11,546 nt of DNA from an uncultured Eubacteriales bacterium (GTDB taxonomy: Bacteria; Bacillota; Clostridia; Oscillospirales; Oscillospiraceae). Below, one piece after another: positions 1-6,796 of this stretch. How positions within the stretch are numbered: the stretch's first letter is position 1; each line of letters opens with the position of its first letter. A program made the position numbers and the translations under genes. The notes below the pieces were generated by a model. It worked only from the letters and a program-made list of their open reading frames with translations, did not search any database and was not told the origin of the DNA. The stretch spans positions 1 through 11,546 of the forward strand of contig UROG01000052.1 of assembly GCA_900549485.1 (NCBI GenBank), given 5' to 3'.

Positions 1-126
1 GGCTTCCTGTAGTTATTCGCTTTTTAGTGTCTACTTTTACTTGACAAGTGCACAGCGGAAGTCGCTGCATCCATTTTTGTTATATGATTTGCACTGCCCC
101 AACTATTGACACCGAGACTTTTATAT

Positions 127-879
127 TTACGCGTTGAGGAACGCAAGAGGGTCGGCGCTTTCGCCGTTGATGCTCATGGCAAAATGCAGATGCGCTTCCT
201 GCGCGGATTCGCATATCGCGGTGCTGCCGACAGCGCCGAGAACATCCCCGCCCTGAACATAATCGTCAACATTCACGGCGGTGATATCCGCAAGATTTGC
301 GTATACGGCTCTCGTACCGTCGCCGTGGTCGATTGTGAGGGTAGTGCCGTACAGATCGTCGCTGACTATGCTTTCCACTCTACCGGCGCGGCAGGCGCAG
401 ACGCTTGTGCCGATGGGCGCGGCAATGTCAATGCCGTCGTGGATGCGCCAATCCGCCATTGTCGCGTCATAGCGCAGCTGGTTGGTATGGTATGCGCGGT
501 CGATATCGCCGCTGACAGGCCACACATATTCGGGCGCCATAGGCATTTCCGCACTCTCCGTCCAGACCTCTTCGGCAGGCTCGTCCTCGATCTCTGCGGC
601 AGGCGCGGTCTCTTCCTGCTCCGGCTCGGGAAGCAGCAGCCCGTCATAGTCCATGGCGGGAGCAGGCTCCTGTGCGGCGGGAACAATGATAGTCTCTGTC
701 CGTGCGCTGCCGAAATCCGAATTGTTTATCTGGGTATGCTCATCTGACATAGTCACATTTCCTGCCGTCATCATCCATGCGGATACACCGATTACAGCGG
801 CGCACAGGAAAAGGACTATGTAAAAGCCCTTACCCGTAAAAAATCTCTCCAGCTTCCTGCCGGAGCTGCTGTTGTTCAT
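127..879 (-). CDS. spoIIQ: SpoIIQ-like forespore M23/LytM-domain engulfment protein
   Basis: In the family, SpoIIQ is made in the forespore, spans the inner forespore membrane and binds SpoIIIAH of the mother cell to form the engulfment zipper and feeding channel. The 250-residue product has a short cytoplasmic head, one membrane segment at about 19-38, an acidic Pro/Glu-rich linker at about 65-118, and a LytM/M23 domain at about 119-250. The zinc-ligand motifs are intact: H147 and D151 in HDGID, and H230-L-H232. The usual catalytic His of the Y-x-H-L motif is replaced by Asn (Y193-A-N-L), so peptidase activity is doubtful. I chose ATG at 879 over the in-frame TTG at 885 because GGAGG at 888-892 sits 8 nt from the ATG but only 2 nt from the TTG. 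A matching sigma-F promoter and the divergent spoIIP gene support the name. A generic M23 protein is the alternative. Confidence 0.88.
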   Translation of the reverse strand: MNNSSSGRKLERFFTGKGFYIVLFLCAAVIGVSAWMMTAGNVTMSDEHTQINNSDFGSARTETIIVPAAQEPAPAMDYDGLLLPEPEQEETAPAAEIEDEPAEEVWTESAEMPMAPEYVWPVSGDIDRAYHTNQLRYDATMADWRIHDGIDIAAPIGTSVCACRAGRVESIVSDDLYGTTLTIDHGDGTRAVYANLADITAVNVDDYVQGGDVLGAVGSTAICESAQEAHLHFAMSINGESADPLAFLNA

Positions 880-901
880 AATCAAAACCTCCGTATATAT
901 T

Positions 902-913
902 GGATTGCAATCC
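902..913. repeat. 12-bp perfect palindrome at the spoIIQ transcription start
   Basis: GGATTGCAATCC is a perfect 12-bp palindrome. It lies directly downstream of the -10 element of the proposed sigma-F promoter and straddles the predicted +1. It could be an operator for a dimeric regulator, or chance. Confidence 0.4.
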
Positions 914-943
914 TATTTTTGCCTCGGGAGGATTAAATTATAC
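914..943 (-). promoter_or_regulatory. Sigma-F-type promoter of spoIIQ
   Basis: Read on the minus strand, GTATA (943-939) is followed after exactly 15 nt by GGCAAAAATA (923-914). This agrees at every position with the B. subtilis sigma-F consensus (GYATA, N15, GGHNANAHTR). Transcription would start near 907, about 28 nt before the spoIIQ start codon. The match in the expected place makes forespore-specific expression likely. Confidence 0.8.
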
Positions 944-966
944 ATAGCGGCGGTAAATAAAAAATG

Positions 967-1012
967 CGGCGCGGCGCAGCGAGCCGCCATATGAATAAAC
1001 GGCGCGGCGCAG
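967..1012. repeat. 13-bp direct repeat between spoIIQ and spoIIP
   Basis: CGGCGCGGCGCAG occurs at 967-979 and again at 1000-1012, 33 bp apart. Both copies are non-coding if spoIIP starts at 1045. The unit is low in complexity (CG-rich), so slippage or a small duplication is a sufficient explanation. Confidence 0.55.
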
Positions 1013-1021
1013 ACATAGTAT
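993..1021 (+). promoter_or_regulatory. Possible sigma-E-type promoter of spoIIP
   Basis: GAATAAA (993-999), a 14-nt gap and CATAGTAT (1014-1021) resemble the B. subtilis sigma-E elements (KMATATT, N14-15, CATACAHT), with about five of seven and six of eight matches. Mother-cell expression of spoIIP under sigma-E is known in B. subtilis. The implied leader is very short, about 17 nt before the ATG at 1045, so this is only a candidate. Confidence 0.35.
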
Positions 1022-1044
1022 TTTTCACAGGTGGTGAGATTACT

Positions 1045-2091
1045 ATGTTCCTTTCACGCAGGATCGTTTCTTCGGCAATAATCATGATGAGCATGTATAT
1101 CTTTTCAATGTCGCCGCTGTGCCGTCAGGCAAAGGCGTATATAAGCGAACGCAGAGAAAGCATGAGGATGGAAAACGTGCGCGTCAACGGCGAAAGCTGT
1201 GATTGGTTCAGCTCCGGCGCGCAGAAAATACCGGTGCTTCAGCCGGTGATATATTCCGGAAGCGCCGCTCGGCAGGAGCCTTCCGCGCCGCCGCAGCCGT
1301 CTCCCGAGCCGATACCCGCGTCTGGCGGCATGATAATCCCCACAACAATAGAGGGCGGGCTGACCATAAAAAATCAGACCTCATATCAGATAAATATGGG
1401 TCAGCTTATACGTGACGGGACGGACATCCGGCTCAAGCCCGGCACGGTGCAGATACTTATAATACATACCCATTCAAGCGAGGCATACACGCCCGCAGGG
1501 ATAGACACTTATGAGGCAAGCGACGTAAGCCGGACGGAGGACACAAACTATAATGTCGTGCGCATCGGAGATGAGCTGACGGAAATACTCACGGCAGCGG
1601 GGCTTAACGTTCTGCACGACAGGGGGATATACGACTATCCGAGCTACACCGGCTCATATACGCGCTCCGGACAGGCAGTAGCGCAGCACCTTGCCCAAAA
1701 CCCCGACATCAGAATAGTAATAGACATCCACCGCGATTCCCTCGGCGAAAACGGAGTAATATATAAAACGCTGGCAGAGGGCGATGAAAGCTGTGCAAGT
1801 CAGGTCATGCTGCTTGTGGGAACGGACGAAAGCGGGCTTGCGCACGACAATTGGCGGCAGAATCTTTCCCTTGCGATGTATCTCCAGAAGGCCGTGAGCG
1901 GGACGCATCCTACGCTCATGCGTCCCGTCATGCTCGTGCCGCAGAGATATAATCAGCATCTAACCCCCGGCTCGCTCATACTTGAGGTGGGCAGCGACGG
2001 CAACACGCTCCAGGAGGCGCTGACCGCCGTGAGGCTTTTCGGCGCCGCCGCCGCGCCCGCGCTTGCCGCGCTTGTGGAAAGCGCAGAATAA
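1045..2091 (+). CDS. spoIIP: SpoIIP, sporulation peptidoglycan amidase/endopeptidase
   Basis: SpoIIP is the enzyme of the SpoIID/SpoIIP/SpoIIM engulfment machine. It cleaves stem peptides and cross-links of septal peptidoglycan so the mother-cell membrane can migrate around the forespore. The 348-residue product has an N-terminal membrane segment at about 7-25, a Pro-rich linker at about 79-100, and the SpoIIP amidase domain at about 135-340. Family motifs are present: HTHSSEAY at 141-148, DIHRD at 227-231 and EVGSDGNT at 314-321, which supply the conserved His and Glu zinc or catalytic residues. An in-frame ATG at 964 would add 27 basic residues. I prefer ATG at 1045 because GTGGTGAG precedes it at proper spacing and the membrane segment then lies at the N-terminus. 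The gene ends in tandem hairpins. Confidence 0.92.
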   Translation: MFLSRRIVSSAIIMMSMYIFSMSPLCRQAKAYISERRESMRMENVRVNGESCDWFSSGAQKIPVLQPVIYSGSAARQEPSAPPQPSPEPIPASGGMIIPTTIEGGLTIKNQTSYQINMGQLIRDGTDIRLKPGTVQILIIHTHSSEAYTPAGIDTYEASDVSRTEDTNYNVVRIGDELTEILTAAGLNVLHDRGIYDYPSYTGSYTRSGQAVAQHLAQNPDIRIVIDIHRDSLGENGVIYKTLAEGDESCASQVMLLVGTDESGLAHDNWRQNLSLAMYLQKAVSGTHPTLMRPVMLVPQRYNQHLTPGSLILEVGSDGNTLQEALTAVRLFGAAAAPALAALVESAE

Positions 2092-2104
2092 GAACAGAGA
2101 ACTG

Positions 2105-2133
2105 TCAGAAAAGTCCTGTAAGGACTTTTCTGA
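2105..2133 (+). terminator. Hairpin downstream of spoIIP (first of two)
   Basis: TCAGAAAAGTCC (2105-2116) pairs perfectly with 2122-2133 around a 5-nt loop, beginning 13 nt after the spoIIP stop. The T-rich part lies inside the 3' arm rather than after it, so it may work as a weak terminator or a 3'-end stabiliser together with the next hairpin. Confidence 0.5.
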
Positions 2134-2140
2134 TAAGCTG

Positions 2141-2175
2141 AAAGAGCCGCCTGCATTTTCAGCAGGCGGCTCTTT
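2141..2175. terminator. Strong hairpin terminator between convergent spoIIP and hsp20
   Basis: AAAGAGCCGCCTGC (2141-2154) pairs perfectly over 14 bp with 2162-2175 around a 7-nt loop. On the plus strand it is followed by TTTGTTTGAAC. It lies between the spoIIP stop (2091) and the hsp20 stop (2205), so it probably serves both genes, more efficiently for spoIIP because the T-run is on that side. Confidence 0.85.
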
Positions 2176-2204
2176 GTTTGAACTTTATTCGATTTGCTCG
2201 CGGC

Positions 2205-2639
2205 TTATTCGATCGCGATCTTGCTGGCGGTCGGGGTCTTCTTTACGTCCTCCTTCGGGACAATGACGGTCAGCACGCCGGATTCATACTTTGCCTTTAC
2301 ATCCTCCGGCTTTACCTCGCCGACAAAGAAGCTGCGGGAGCAAGCCCCGGCGTAACGCTCCTGACGGAGAAGTCTGCCGCTCTTGTCCTCTTCATCCTTG
2401 TCAAGACCCTTCTCGGCGCTGACGGTAAGGTAGCCGTCCTTGATGTCGAGGCTGATCTCTTCCTTCTTGAAGCCGGGCAGTTCAACGGCAAATCTGTATG
2501 CCTTTGCATCGTCCGTCTCGCGGATATCCGTTTTCATAAGATTCCTTGAGTGTTTGCCGAACAGCGGATTGTGACCGCCGAAGAAGTTGTCGCCAAAGAA
2601 ATCATCAAACATATTTTCACCATAAATAGTAGGTACCAT
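2205..2639 (-). CDS. Hsp20/alpha-crystallin family small heat-shock protein
   Basis: This is an ATP-independent holdase chaperone that binds unfolding proteins in the cytoplasm and forms oligomers. The 144-residue product has a short Phe-rich N-terminal arm (about 1-35, with FDDFFGDNFF) and an alpha-crystallin domain at about 36-130. That domain contains ELPGFKKEEI and a closing GVLTVIVPK. The C-terminal I-x-I motif (I141-A-I143) that drives oligomerisation is present. An upstream extension to 2732 is open, but I chose ATG at 2639 because GGAGG lies 9 nt upstream and MVPTIYG is a usual start for clostridial members. I found no CIRCE element (TTAGCACTC inverted repeat) upstream, so HrcA control is not indicated. 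Confidence 0.93.
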   Translation of the reverse strand: MVPTIYGENMFDDFFGDNFFGGHNPLFGKHSRNLMKTDIRETDDAKAYRFAVELPGFKKEEISLDIKDGYLTVSAEKGLDKDEEDKSGRLLRQERYAGACSRSFFVGEVKPEDVKAKYESGVLTVIVPKEDVKKTPTASKIAIE

Positions 2640-2846
2640 AACTAACGCCTCCAAGCATTTTATTAACTGATTTTTTATTTGCACATCCTGATTTGTGCTG
2701 TCTATATCAAAAGCCTTGCATCTTGATTTCAATTTCCGCAGGGCGCTTGCTGTCGCTCAATTTTTCTTTCCCATCATTGCATCTTCTCTTTCCGCTGCTT
2801 TCTTTTCTCTTTTCCCTCCTTGCGATTATGATTTTACTCATTTTGC
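2640..2846. other. Intergenic region between hsp20 and the PucR-like gene
   Basis: About 200 bp with no supported gene. It contains the hsp20 ribosome-binding site (GGAGG at about 2649-2653, minus strand) and a long purine/pyrimidine-biased stretch at about 2757-2825 that is nearly all purine on the minus strand. A weak minus-strand promoter-like pair (TTGAAA at 2732-2727 and GATATA at 2708-2703, spacer 18) could drive hsp20 but is poor at -10. Confidence 0.4.
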
Positions 2847-2875
2847 TTGAAATATCAATAAGCCGGTAGTACAAT
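2847..2875 (+). promoter_or_regulatory. Vegetative promoter of the PucR/CdaR-like regulator
   Basis: TTGAAA (2847-2852), a 17-nt spacer and TACAAT (2870-2875) form a good sigma-A promoter with a start near 2882, 54 nt before the ATG. The -10 lies in GTAGTACAATAA, a 12-nt block also present in the promoter of the permease operon at 10564-10575. Confidence 0.7.
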
Positions 2876-2889
2876 AAAGCTGCATTCGA

Positions 2890-2906
2890 TTGTGCTGAAC
2901 GCACAA
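2890..2906. repeat. Short inverted repeat in the leader of the PucR-like gene
   Basis: TTGTGC (2890-2895) and GCACAA (2901-2906) form a 6-bp inverted repeat with a 5-nt centre, about 8 nt after the predicted transcription start. The position suits an operator for autoregulation, but the repeat is short. Confidence 0.3.
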
Positions 2907-2935
2907 GTTGTGTTTAAGAGGAAGGAGCAAGAACA

Positions 2936-4156
2936 ATGGCAAGCTCACGTTGGGAGTCCGACGGCGCAAAGGCGCTGCTTTCGGAATTTTTTTCTCAGGA
3001 CGATCTGAAAGCTCTCGCCGCCGATACAGGCGCGCTTCTGGAATGTCCGCTGCTTGTGCTGGACGATGCGTTTCATATCGCGGCGCATTACCGCCCGCTC
3101 GGCTTCTCCGACGCGCTTTTTCAGGATGCCGTGAAGCGCGGAGAGATCACATATGAGGCAAGCGCCGTTATCAGCCGCAGCAAGGCGCTCAGCGCGGGTG
3201 CGGCGGACTTTGTAAATCTTGAGGGGAGCAGTTTCCGCCGCCGTTTCGCGCCGCTTATAAGCGCGGGCGTCAGGCTGGGATATCTTATATGCGTGGACAC
3301 CGACGGGCATCTGCGGGACGTTCCCGCAGAGATATGGCAGACGGTGGAGCAAATTCTCGCCAAGCAGCTGTTCATTGAGGCAAGCCGTCAGGACAAGCCG
3401 TTCGAAACGGCCGAGGAAATACTTATACATCTGCTTGACGGCGGCTTCCCATCCGCTCCGTATTTTCAGCTTCAGCTGTCAAACACCTATCTTGCGGATT
3501 TTCACCCCACCGGCTTTGCGCTCATTGACCTGACGGCATATCACAGCTTTTATCTCGGCATGCTGCATCTCAAAGATGAGCTTGAGCGTCTTTTCCCCGA
3601 TTCGCACCCGTTTCTTTACCGCGGCGACGTGCTGCTTTTTCTGCACGGGAGCAGCGATCTTTCCGCCTTTTCCGGCTTGACGGAGGAGTTTCGGCTGAAA
3701 GTGGTCATATCGGAGGAGCTTGATGATCTGTACGGGCTTCCGGCGCTCTACCGGACGGCGCATGAAGCGCTTGAGCTTATGACGGACCCGCGCTTTCACA
3801 GCGGCCGTGTATGCACGGCTGCTCAGCTTCGCACGGCGCTGCTGCTTAAAAACGTTGAGAACCGCCGCGATCTTATCGCACATGAGCTGCGCGCTCTTGC
3901 CGCGCATGACCGCAAAAAGGGTACGCAATACTGCGAAACGCTGTATTATTATCTTACGTGCGGGCGGTCGCTTCAAAAGACCTGCGATATGCTCTTTACC
4001 CACCGCAACACGGTGCTGTACCGTATCCGCAGGATAGAAGAGGATTTCTCCGTTTCCCTTGACGATCCCTCCGCGCTTACCGACCTTCTTCTCGGTCTGT
4101 CGCTGATCCTGTTCGAGACAAAAGGTCCCGACTTCTTCATCCTGAAATCCGATTGA
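2936..4156 (+). CDS. PucR/CdaR-family transcriptional regulator
   Basis: A 406-residue predicted DNA-binding regulator. The C-terminus (about 335-400) is the PucR-type helix-turn-helix domain, with the diagnostic run HRNTVLYRIRRIEE at 366-379 followed by an acidic/hydrophobic tail (DDPSALTDLLLGLSLIL). The N-terminal 130 residues look like the ligand-sensing part of this family, and the middle (about 185-290) is the weakly conserved GGDEF-like region. No membrane segments are evident. Known members sense purine catabolites or sugar diacids and usually sit beside the catabolic genes they control. No such genes are here, so the inducer and targets are unknown. GAAGGAG at 2921-2927 lies 8 nt before the ATG. 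The gene is monocistronic, between its own promoter and a strong terminator. Confidence 0.87.
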   Translation: MASSRWESDGAKALLSEFFSQDDLKALAADTGALLECPLLVLDDAFHIAAHYRPLGFSDALFQDAVKRGEITYEASAVISRSKALSAGAADFVNLEGSSFRRRFAPLISAGVRLGYLICVDTDGHLRDVPAEIWQTVEQILAKQLFIEASRQDKPFETAEEILIHLLDGGFPSAPYFQLQLSNTYLADFHPTGFALIDLTAYHSFYLGMLHLKDELERLFPDSHPFLYRGDVLLFLHGSSDLSAFSGLTEEFRLKVVISEELDDLYGLPALYRTAHEALELMTDPRFHSGRVCTAAQLRTALLLKNVENRRDLIAHELRALAAHDRKKGTQYCETLYYYLTCGRSLQKTCDMLFTHRNTVLYRIRRIEEDFSVSLDDPSALTDLLLGLSLILFETKGPDFFILKSD

Positions 4157-4161
4157 CGCAA

Positions 4162-4208
4162 AAACCACGGGCGCGGTCAACCTCACGGAAAGACCGCGCC
4201 CGTAGTTT
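4162..4208. terminator. Bidirectional terminator between convergent genes
   Basis: A 17-bp stem pairs 4162-4178 with 4192-4208 with one mismatch, around a 13-nt loop. The core is ACGGGCGCGGTC with its complement. A-rich sequence precedes it and T-containing sequence follows, so it reads as a terminator both ways. It overlaps the last two bases of the minus-strand gene ending at 4207 and closes both that operon and the regulator gene. Confidence 0.85.
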
Positions 4209-5289
4209 ATCGGGTCTGTTTCTTTTCTTTTTTCTGGAGATGTGCATATTGGCGGGCGCGGATGGCCTCCTCCGTGTTCTCCACGAACTGCGGGAGAAGC
4301 TCATCTTCAAGCTTTCTCTTGCCGTAGACGAGCCACCTTATCACAACGACAAGCACCGTTATCGACGGCAGCAGCAAAAACGCCATGCAAAGTGCGGTGA
4401 GCAGCGCCGCGATATCCTCGGCGTATCTGGCGGCGTTCTCCCAGTACGGGTACATCACGCCTTTATTCTGCATCGACCTTTGACCGTACTGCCTCGCTAT
4501 CTTCACAAGCCTGTTGAAGGAAAAGCGGGTCGTATTGTTCACTATCTCGCCGCGGCCTATCGGGAACTTGTCATTCGTAACGCTCTGCGCAAAGCCCTTG
4601 ACCGGCTCCGGCATGACGACCTCATAGCAGGTTATGCCCGCGTCCTTTTCAAGCTCAAGATAGGCGTCGTAGGATATGAATATGCCAAGGCCGTCGGTAT
4701 ACGCCTTTTTTGTGGCAAAATCATCCTCGCGTTCGATAACTCCGGCGACGATAAAGTTCTGCCCGTTTATTTTGAAGCTCATGCCCTGCACGTTGTCGGA
4801 GCCGAACAGGAGCCATGCCGTTTCTTCATCAAGCACCGCTCTGTCCTTCATGAGATCGCTGCCGCTTATATAGCTTCCGTTTCTGAGCCTCAGCGGATGG
4901 AACAGGAAAAAATCGCCCCCGACGGCATAGGCGTACACATCGCCCTTGCCGAGTGCGCTCGATACGCTCAGCTTTCCGGCAGTGCTCCACGCGTCCACAT
5001 AGAGCTGCTCGCCTGAGTGTATGTCAAGCGACGCCTCCTGGAACTTCTTCATCATAACCTGACGGAAGGCATTCACCTTTGCGGTATCTATCTTCTGGTC
5101 AACAGGGAGGAAGCAGCTTATCTGGGCATACGGCGTGTCGCTGCCGCCCTGCCAGCGCTTCGCCTCCTGCTGGGTGAGGAGCATACCGGAAATGCTCCTC
5201 ACTGCGGCATAGCAGCTTACGGCAGCCAGCAGAAGAACAGCAAATACAACCGCGTATATTATTCTTTTTTTTGGTATTTTTTTCTTCAT
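4207..5289 (-). CDS. MacB-periplasmic-core-like membrane protein, two-TM
   Basis: A 360-residue protein with a basic N-terminus, a membrane segment at about 10-30, an extracytoplasmic domain at about 40-285, a second membrane segment at about 292-320 and a charged cytoplasmic tail. Residues 151-188 read like the conserved core of MacB_PCD domains (VLDEETAWLLFG, then FKINGQNFIVAGVIE), as in MacB, LolC/E and YknZ-type permeases. Those permeases normally have four membrane helices, three of them in a C-terminal FtsX block. Here only one clear helix follows the core, so a complete FtsX permease is unlikely. It is the last gene of the operon, 67 bp after the second membrane fusion protein gene. 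AGGAG lies 7 nt before the ATG. A role as an extracytoplasmic partner of the fusion proteins is inference. Confidence 0.7.
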   Translation of the reverse strand: MKKKIPKKRIIYAVVFAVLLLAAVSCYAAVRSISGMLLTQQEAKRWQGGSDTPYAQISCFLPVDQKIDTAKVNAFRQVMMKKFQEASLDIHSGEQLYVDAWSTAGKLSVSSALGKGDVYAYAVGGDFFLFHPLRLRNGSYISGSDLMKDRAVLDEETAWLLFGSDNVQGMSFKINGQNFIVAGVIEREDDFATKKAYTDGLGIFISYDAYLELEKDAGITCYEVVMPEPVKGFAQSVTNDKFPIGRGEIVNNTTRFSFNRLVKIARQYGQRSMQNKGVMYPYWENAARYAEDIAALLTALCMAFLLLPSITVLVVVIRWLVYGKRKLEDELLPQFVENTEEAIRARQYAHLQKKEKKQTR

Positions 5290-5341
5290 GCGAAGGCTCC
5301 TGCCCTGAAATTATACTGAAACCCGACCCGTCGGGTAAAGC

Positions 5342-5376
5342 CGGACGCACACCGTATTACTGCTGTGCGCCGTCCG
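5342..5376 (-). other. Hairpin spanning the stop codon of the second fusion-protein gene
   Basis: CGGAC-GCACA (5342-5351) pairs with TGTGC-gcc-GTCCG (5364-5376), leaving a 3-nt bulge. The stop codon at 5357-5359 lies in the loop. A second small hairpin (ACCCGA/TCGGGT, 5321-5336) follows in the gap. Neither has a T-run on the minus strand, so attenuation or mRNA stabilisation is more likely than full termination. Confidence 0.4.
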
Positions 5377-6652
5377 AAATTATTTTCACCTGATCGCCGT
5401 CGGCTATCGGAGAGTCCGTCCTGACGACCACCCAATCGCCGCTGTTTATCCTACCGCGCACGGCGCAGCTGAAATCATCCGCGGCAAGTATCTCCACCGC
5501 CGCACGCCGCGCCGCATACTGCGAACCGAGGCGGTTGCTCATCGCCTCGACCGCAAGCACATACGTGCCGGAGGAATCGGTATGTATCGCGGTGGCAGGC
5601 ACGACAAGATCAAATTCCGCACTCTCTTTTCCCAGAACAAGTGTCAGCTCGTCGCCCGAAAAGACCTTTCCCTCAAGATCAAACGTAAGCAGCTTGCCGT
5701 TATCCGCCGTCTTTATGCTCTTGAGCTTTGCTGTAACGCCGCTGTCCATATATCCCGTACCGGTCTGCGCAGTATCGCCGACGGTCAGCCGTTCGGCAAG
5801 CTCAGGCGCGACGGCAAAGCTCAGCGTATGCGCGCTGCTGTCGGTTTCGACAACGCACAGCTCCTGATTTTTTTCGACCGTGTCTCCGGTCTTGCAGCTT
5901 ATGTGCGTCACGGTGCAGTCATATGGGGCAAAGACGTTGCCCGCGCCGGTCTCGCCGCGCATTTCCTTTATAAGCTCCTGCTGCTCGGCGATCCTCTTCG
6001 CGGTATATTCAAGGGTGCTGTTGATCGCAGTTATCGCGTTTGTTTCATACAGGCGCGTCTCTGCGATTTTTTTCTTTGCAAAATCGTATGTTGCTTTTAC
6101 TTCGCTGTAATTTGCCGAGAAAACGTCGGCCTCAGAAGCGTCTATGTACGGCACGGCGTTCATCTGCTGCTGGGAAACGCCCATATAATACTCAAGCTTG
6201 CTCATCGGGATATGCTCGGTAATGCCGTTGACCGTGACATCCCAGAGCTTATCGGTAAAGTCAGTGAGCCATGGCGTCTGGCAGGCGTAGTTGTTGTATT
6301 CGGCAAAAAGCTGATCAAGTATTTCAAGCTCCGCTTCGACCTCGCCGTCCTGCACATGCTCAAAGGTGAAGAGCAGATCGCCCTTTTTAAGTCTCTGCCC
6401 CTCCTTTACCTCGACGGTTTTGACCGTCCTCGCGGCGGGTGAGTTTATCTGCGCGCTGCCTGCGGATGTGACCCTGCCCGTCCCCCTTATCGCGGCGGAG
6501 AGCGTACCGCTTCCTACCGTGCTGACCTCCACTTGCGGCAGAAAGTGGCTCATGAGCGAATTTGACATGAACGTGAGCACCATAAGCGCGACAAGCAGCA
6601 CGATCGCGGCATCCTTCAGTATTAAAGACTTTTTGCTGTCGGTCTTTTCCAT
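5357..6652 (-). CDS. HlyD/MacA-type membrane fusion protein (short paralogue)
   Basis: A 431-residue adaptor predicted to sit on the outer face of the cytoplasmic membrane, as MacA/YknX-type subunits do beside ABC exporters. It has an N-terminal anchor at about 13-35, then the first half of the barrel-sandwich hybrid (lipoyl-like) domain at about 72-98 (TVKTVEVKEGQRLKKGDLLF). A helical middle follows at about 104-232, and the second lipoyl half at about 238-268 (FAPYDCTVTHISCKTGDTVEKNQELCVVE in part). Beta-barrel and membrane-proximal domains run to the end. The first and last thirds are clearly homologous to the product of the preceding gene, but the middle differs and is not a long uninterrupted coiled coil (it contains aromatic and Pro-rich parts at about 121-170). 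The ATG at 6652 has a weak ribosome-binding site. No ATPase gene adjoins it. Confidence 0.85.
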   Translation of the reverse strand: MEKTDSKKSLILKDAAIVLLVALMVLTFMSNSLMSHFLPQVEVSTVGSGTLSAAIRGTGRVTSAGSAQINSPAARTVKTVEVKEGQRLKKGDLLFTFEHVQDGEVEAELEILDQLFAEYNNYACQTPWLTDFTDKLWDVTVNGITEHIPMSKLEYYMGVSQQQMNAVPYIDASEADVFSANYSEVKATYDFAKKKIAETRLYETNAITAINSTLEYTAKRIAEQQELIKEMRGETGAGNVFAPYDCTVTHISCKTGDTVEKNQELCVVETDSSAHTLSFAVAPELAERLTVGDTAQTGTGYMDSGVTAKLKSIKTADNGKLLTFDLEGKVFSGDELTLVLGKESAEFDLVVPATAIHTDSSGTYVLAVEAMSNRLGSQYAARRAAVEILAADDFSCAVRGRINSGDWVVVRTDSPIADGDQVKIISDGAQQ

Positions 6653-6728
6653 TTCATCTACCGTCTTTTGTCGTTTATCCGTCGCTTCTGCCGGTGCAGC
6701 GGCACGGATTTTCAGAAACCGCAGGCAT

Positions 6729-6795
6729 ATTGCGCGGTAAAGTTCTGCATTGCGCGGTAAAGTCCGGGACTTCTCCGCACAGTGCGGTGAAGTCC
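6729..6795. repeat. Tandem and inverted repeat cluster between the two fusion-protein genes
   Basis: ATTGCGCGGTAAAGT occurs at 6729-6743 and again at 6749-6763, an exact 20-bp period. A third, diverged copy (GTGCGGTGAAGTCC) ends at 6795. GGACTTCTCCGCA (6767-6779) also pairs with 6783-6795 over 13 positions with one mismatch and a 3-nt loop. AAGTCC at 6760-6765 can compete for GGACTT. The cluster lies directly after the stop of the upstream gene and has no T-run on the minus strand. It resembles a dispersed REP-like element rather than a normal terminator. Confidence 0.7.
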
Positions 6796-6796
6796 T

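Noticed and set aside
42..109. Two TTGACA hexamers on the plus strand near the left edge
   Set aside because: Neither has a -10 element at a suitable distance, and no plus-strand gene follows.
106..747. Long plus-strand open frame opposite spoIIQ
   Set aside because: It is antisense to a clearly conserved M23 protein, has no ribosome-binding site and its translation shows no recognisable domain.
880..885. TTG start for spoIIQ two codons upstream
   Set aside because: The GGAGG at 888-892 would lie only 2 nt from it; the ATG at 879 has proper spacing.
2707..2904. Small minus-strand frame upstream of hsp20
   Set aside because: It is very rich in K, R, E and S because it reads the purine tract, has no ribosome-binding site, and overlaps the promoter of the regulator gene.
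4153..5016. 287-codon plus-strand frame opposite the MacB-core-like gene
   Set aside because: It begins inside the regulator's end and the terminator stem, and its composition (rich in R, H, L, A) is that of an antisense shadow.
5310..5315. TATAAT on the minus strand just before the MacB-core-like gene
   Set aside because: There is no acceptable -35 at the right distance (best TTTACC with an 18-nt spacer), so co-transcription with the fusion proteins is simpler.
5582..6442. 286-codon plus-strand frame opposite the short fusion protein
   Set aside because: The minus strand encodes a clear HlyD/MacA-type protein; no start signal precedes this frame.
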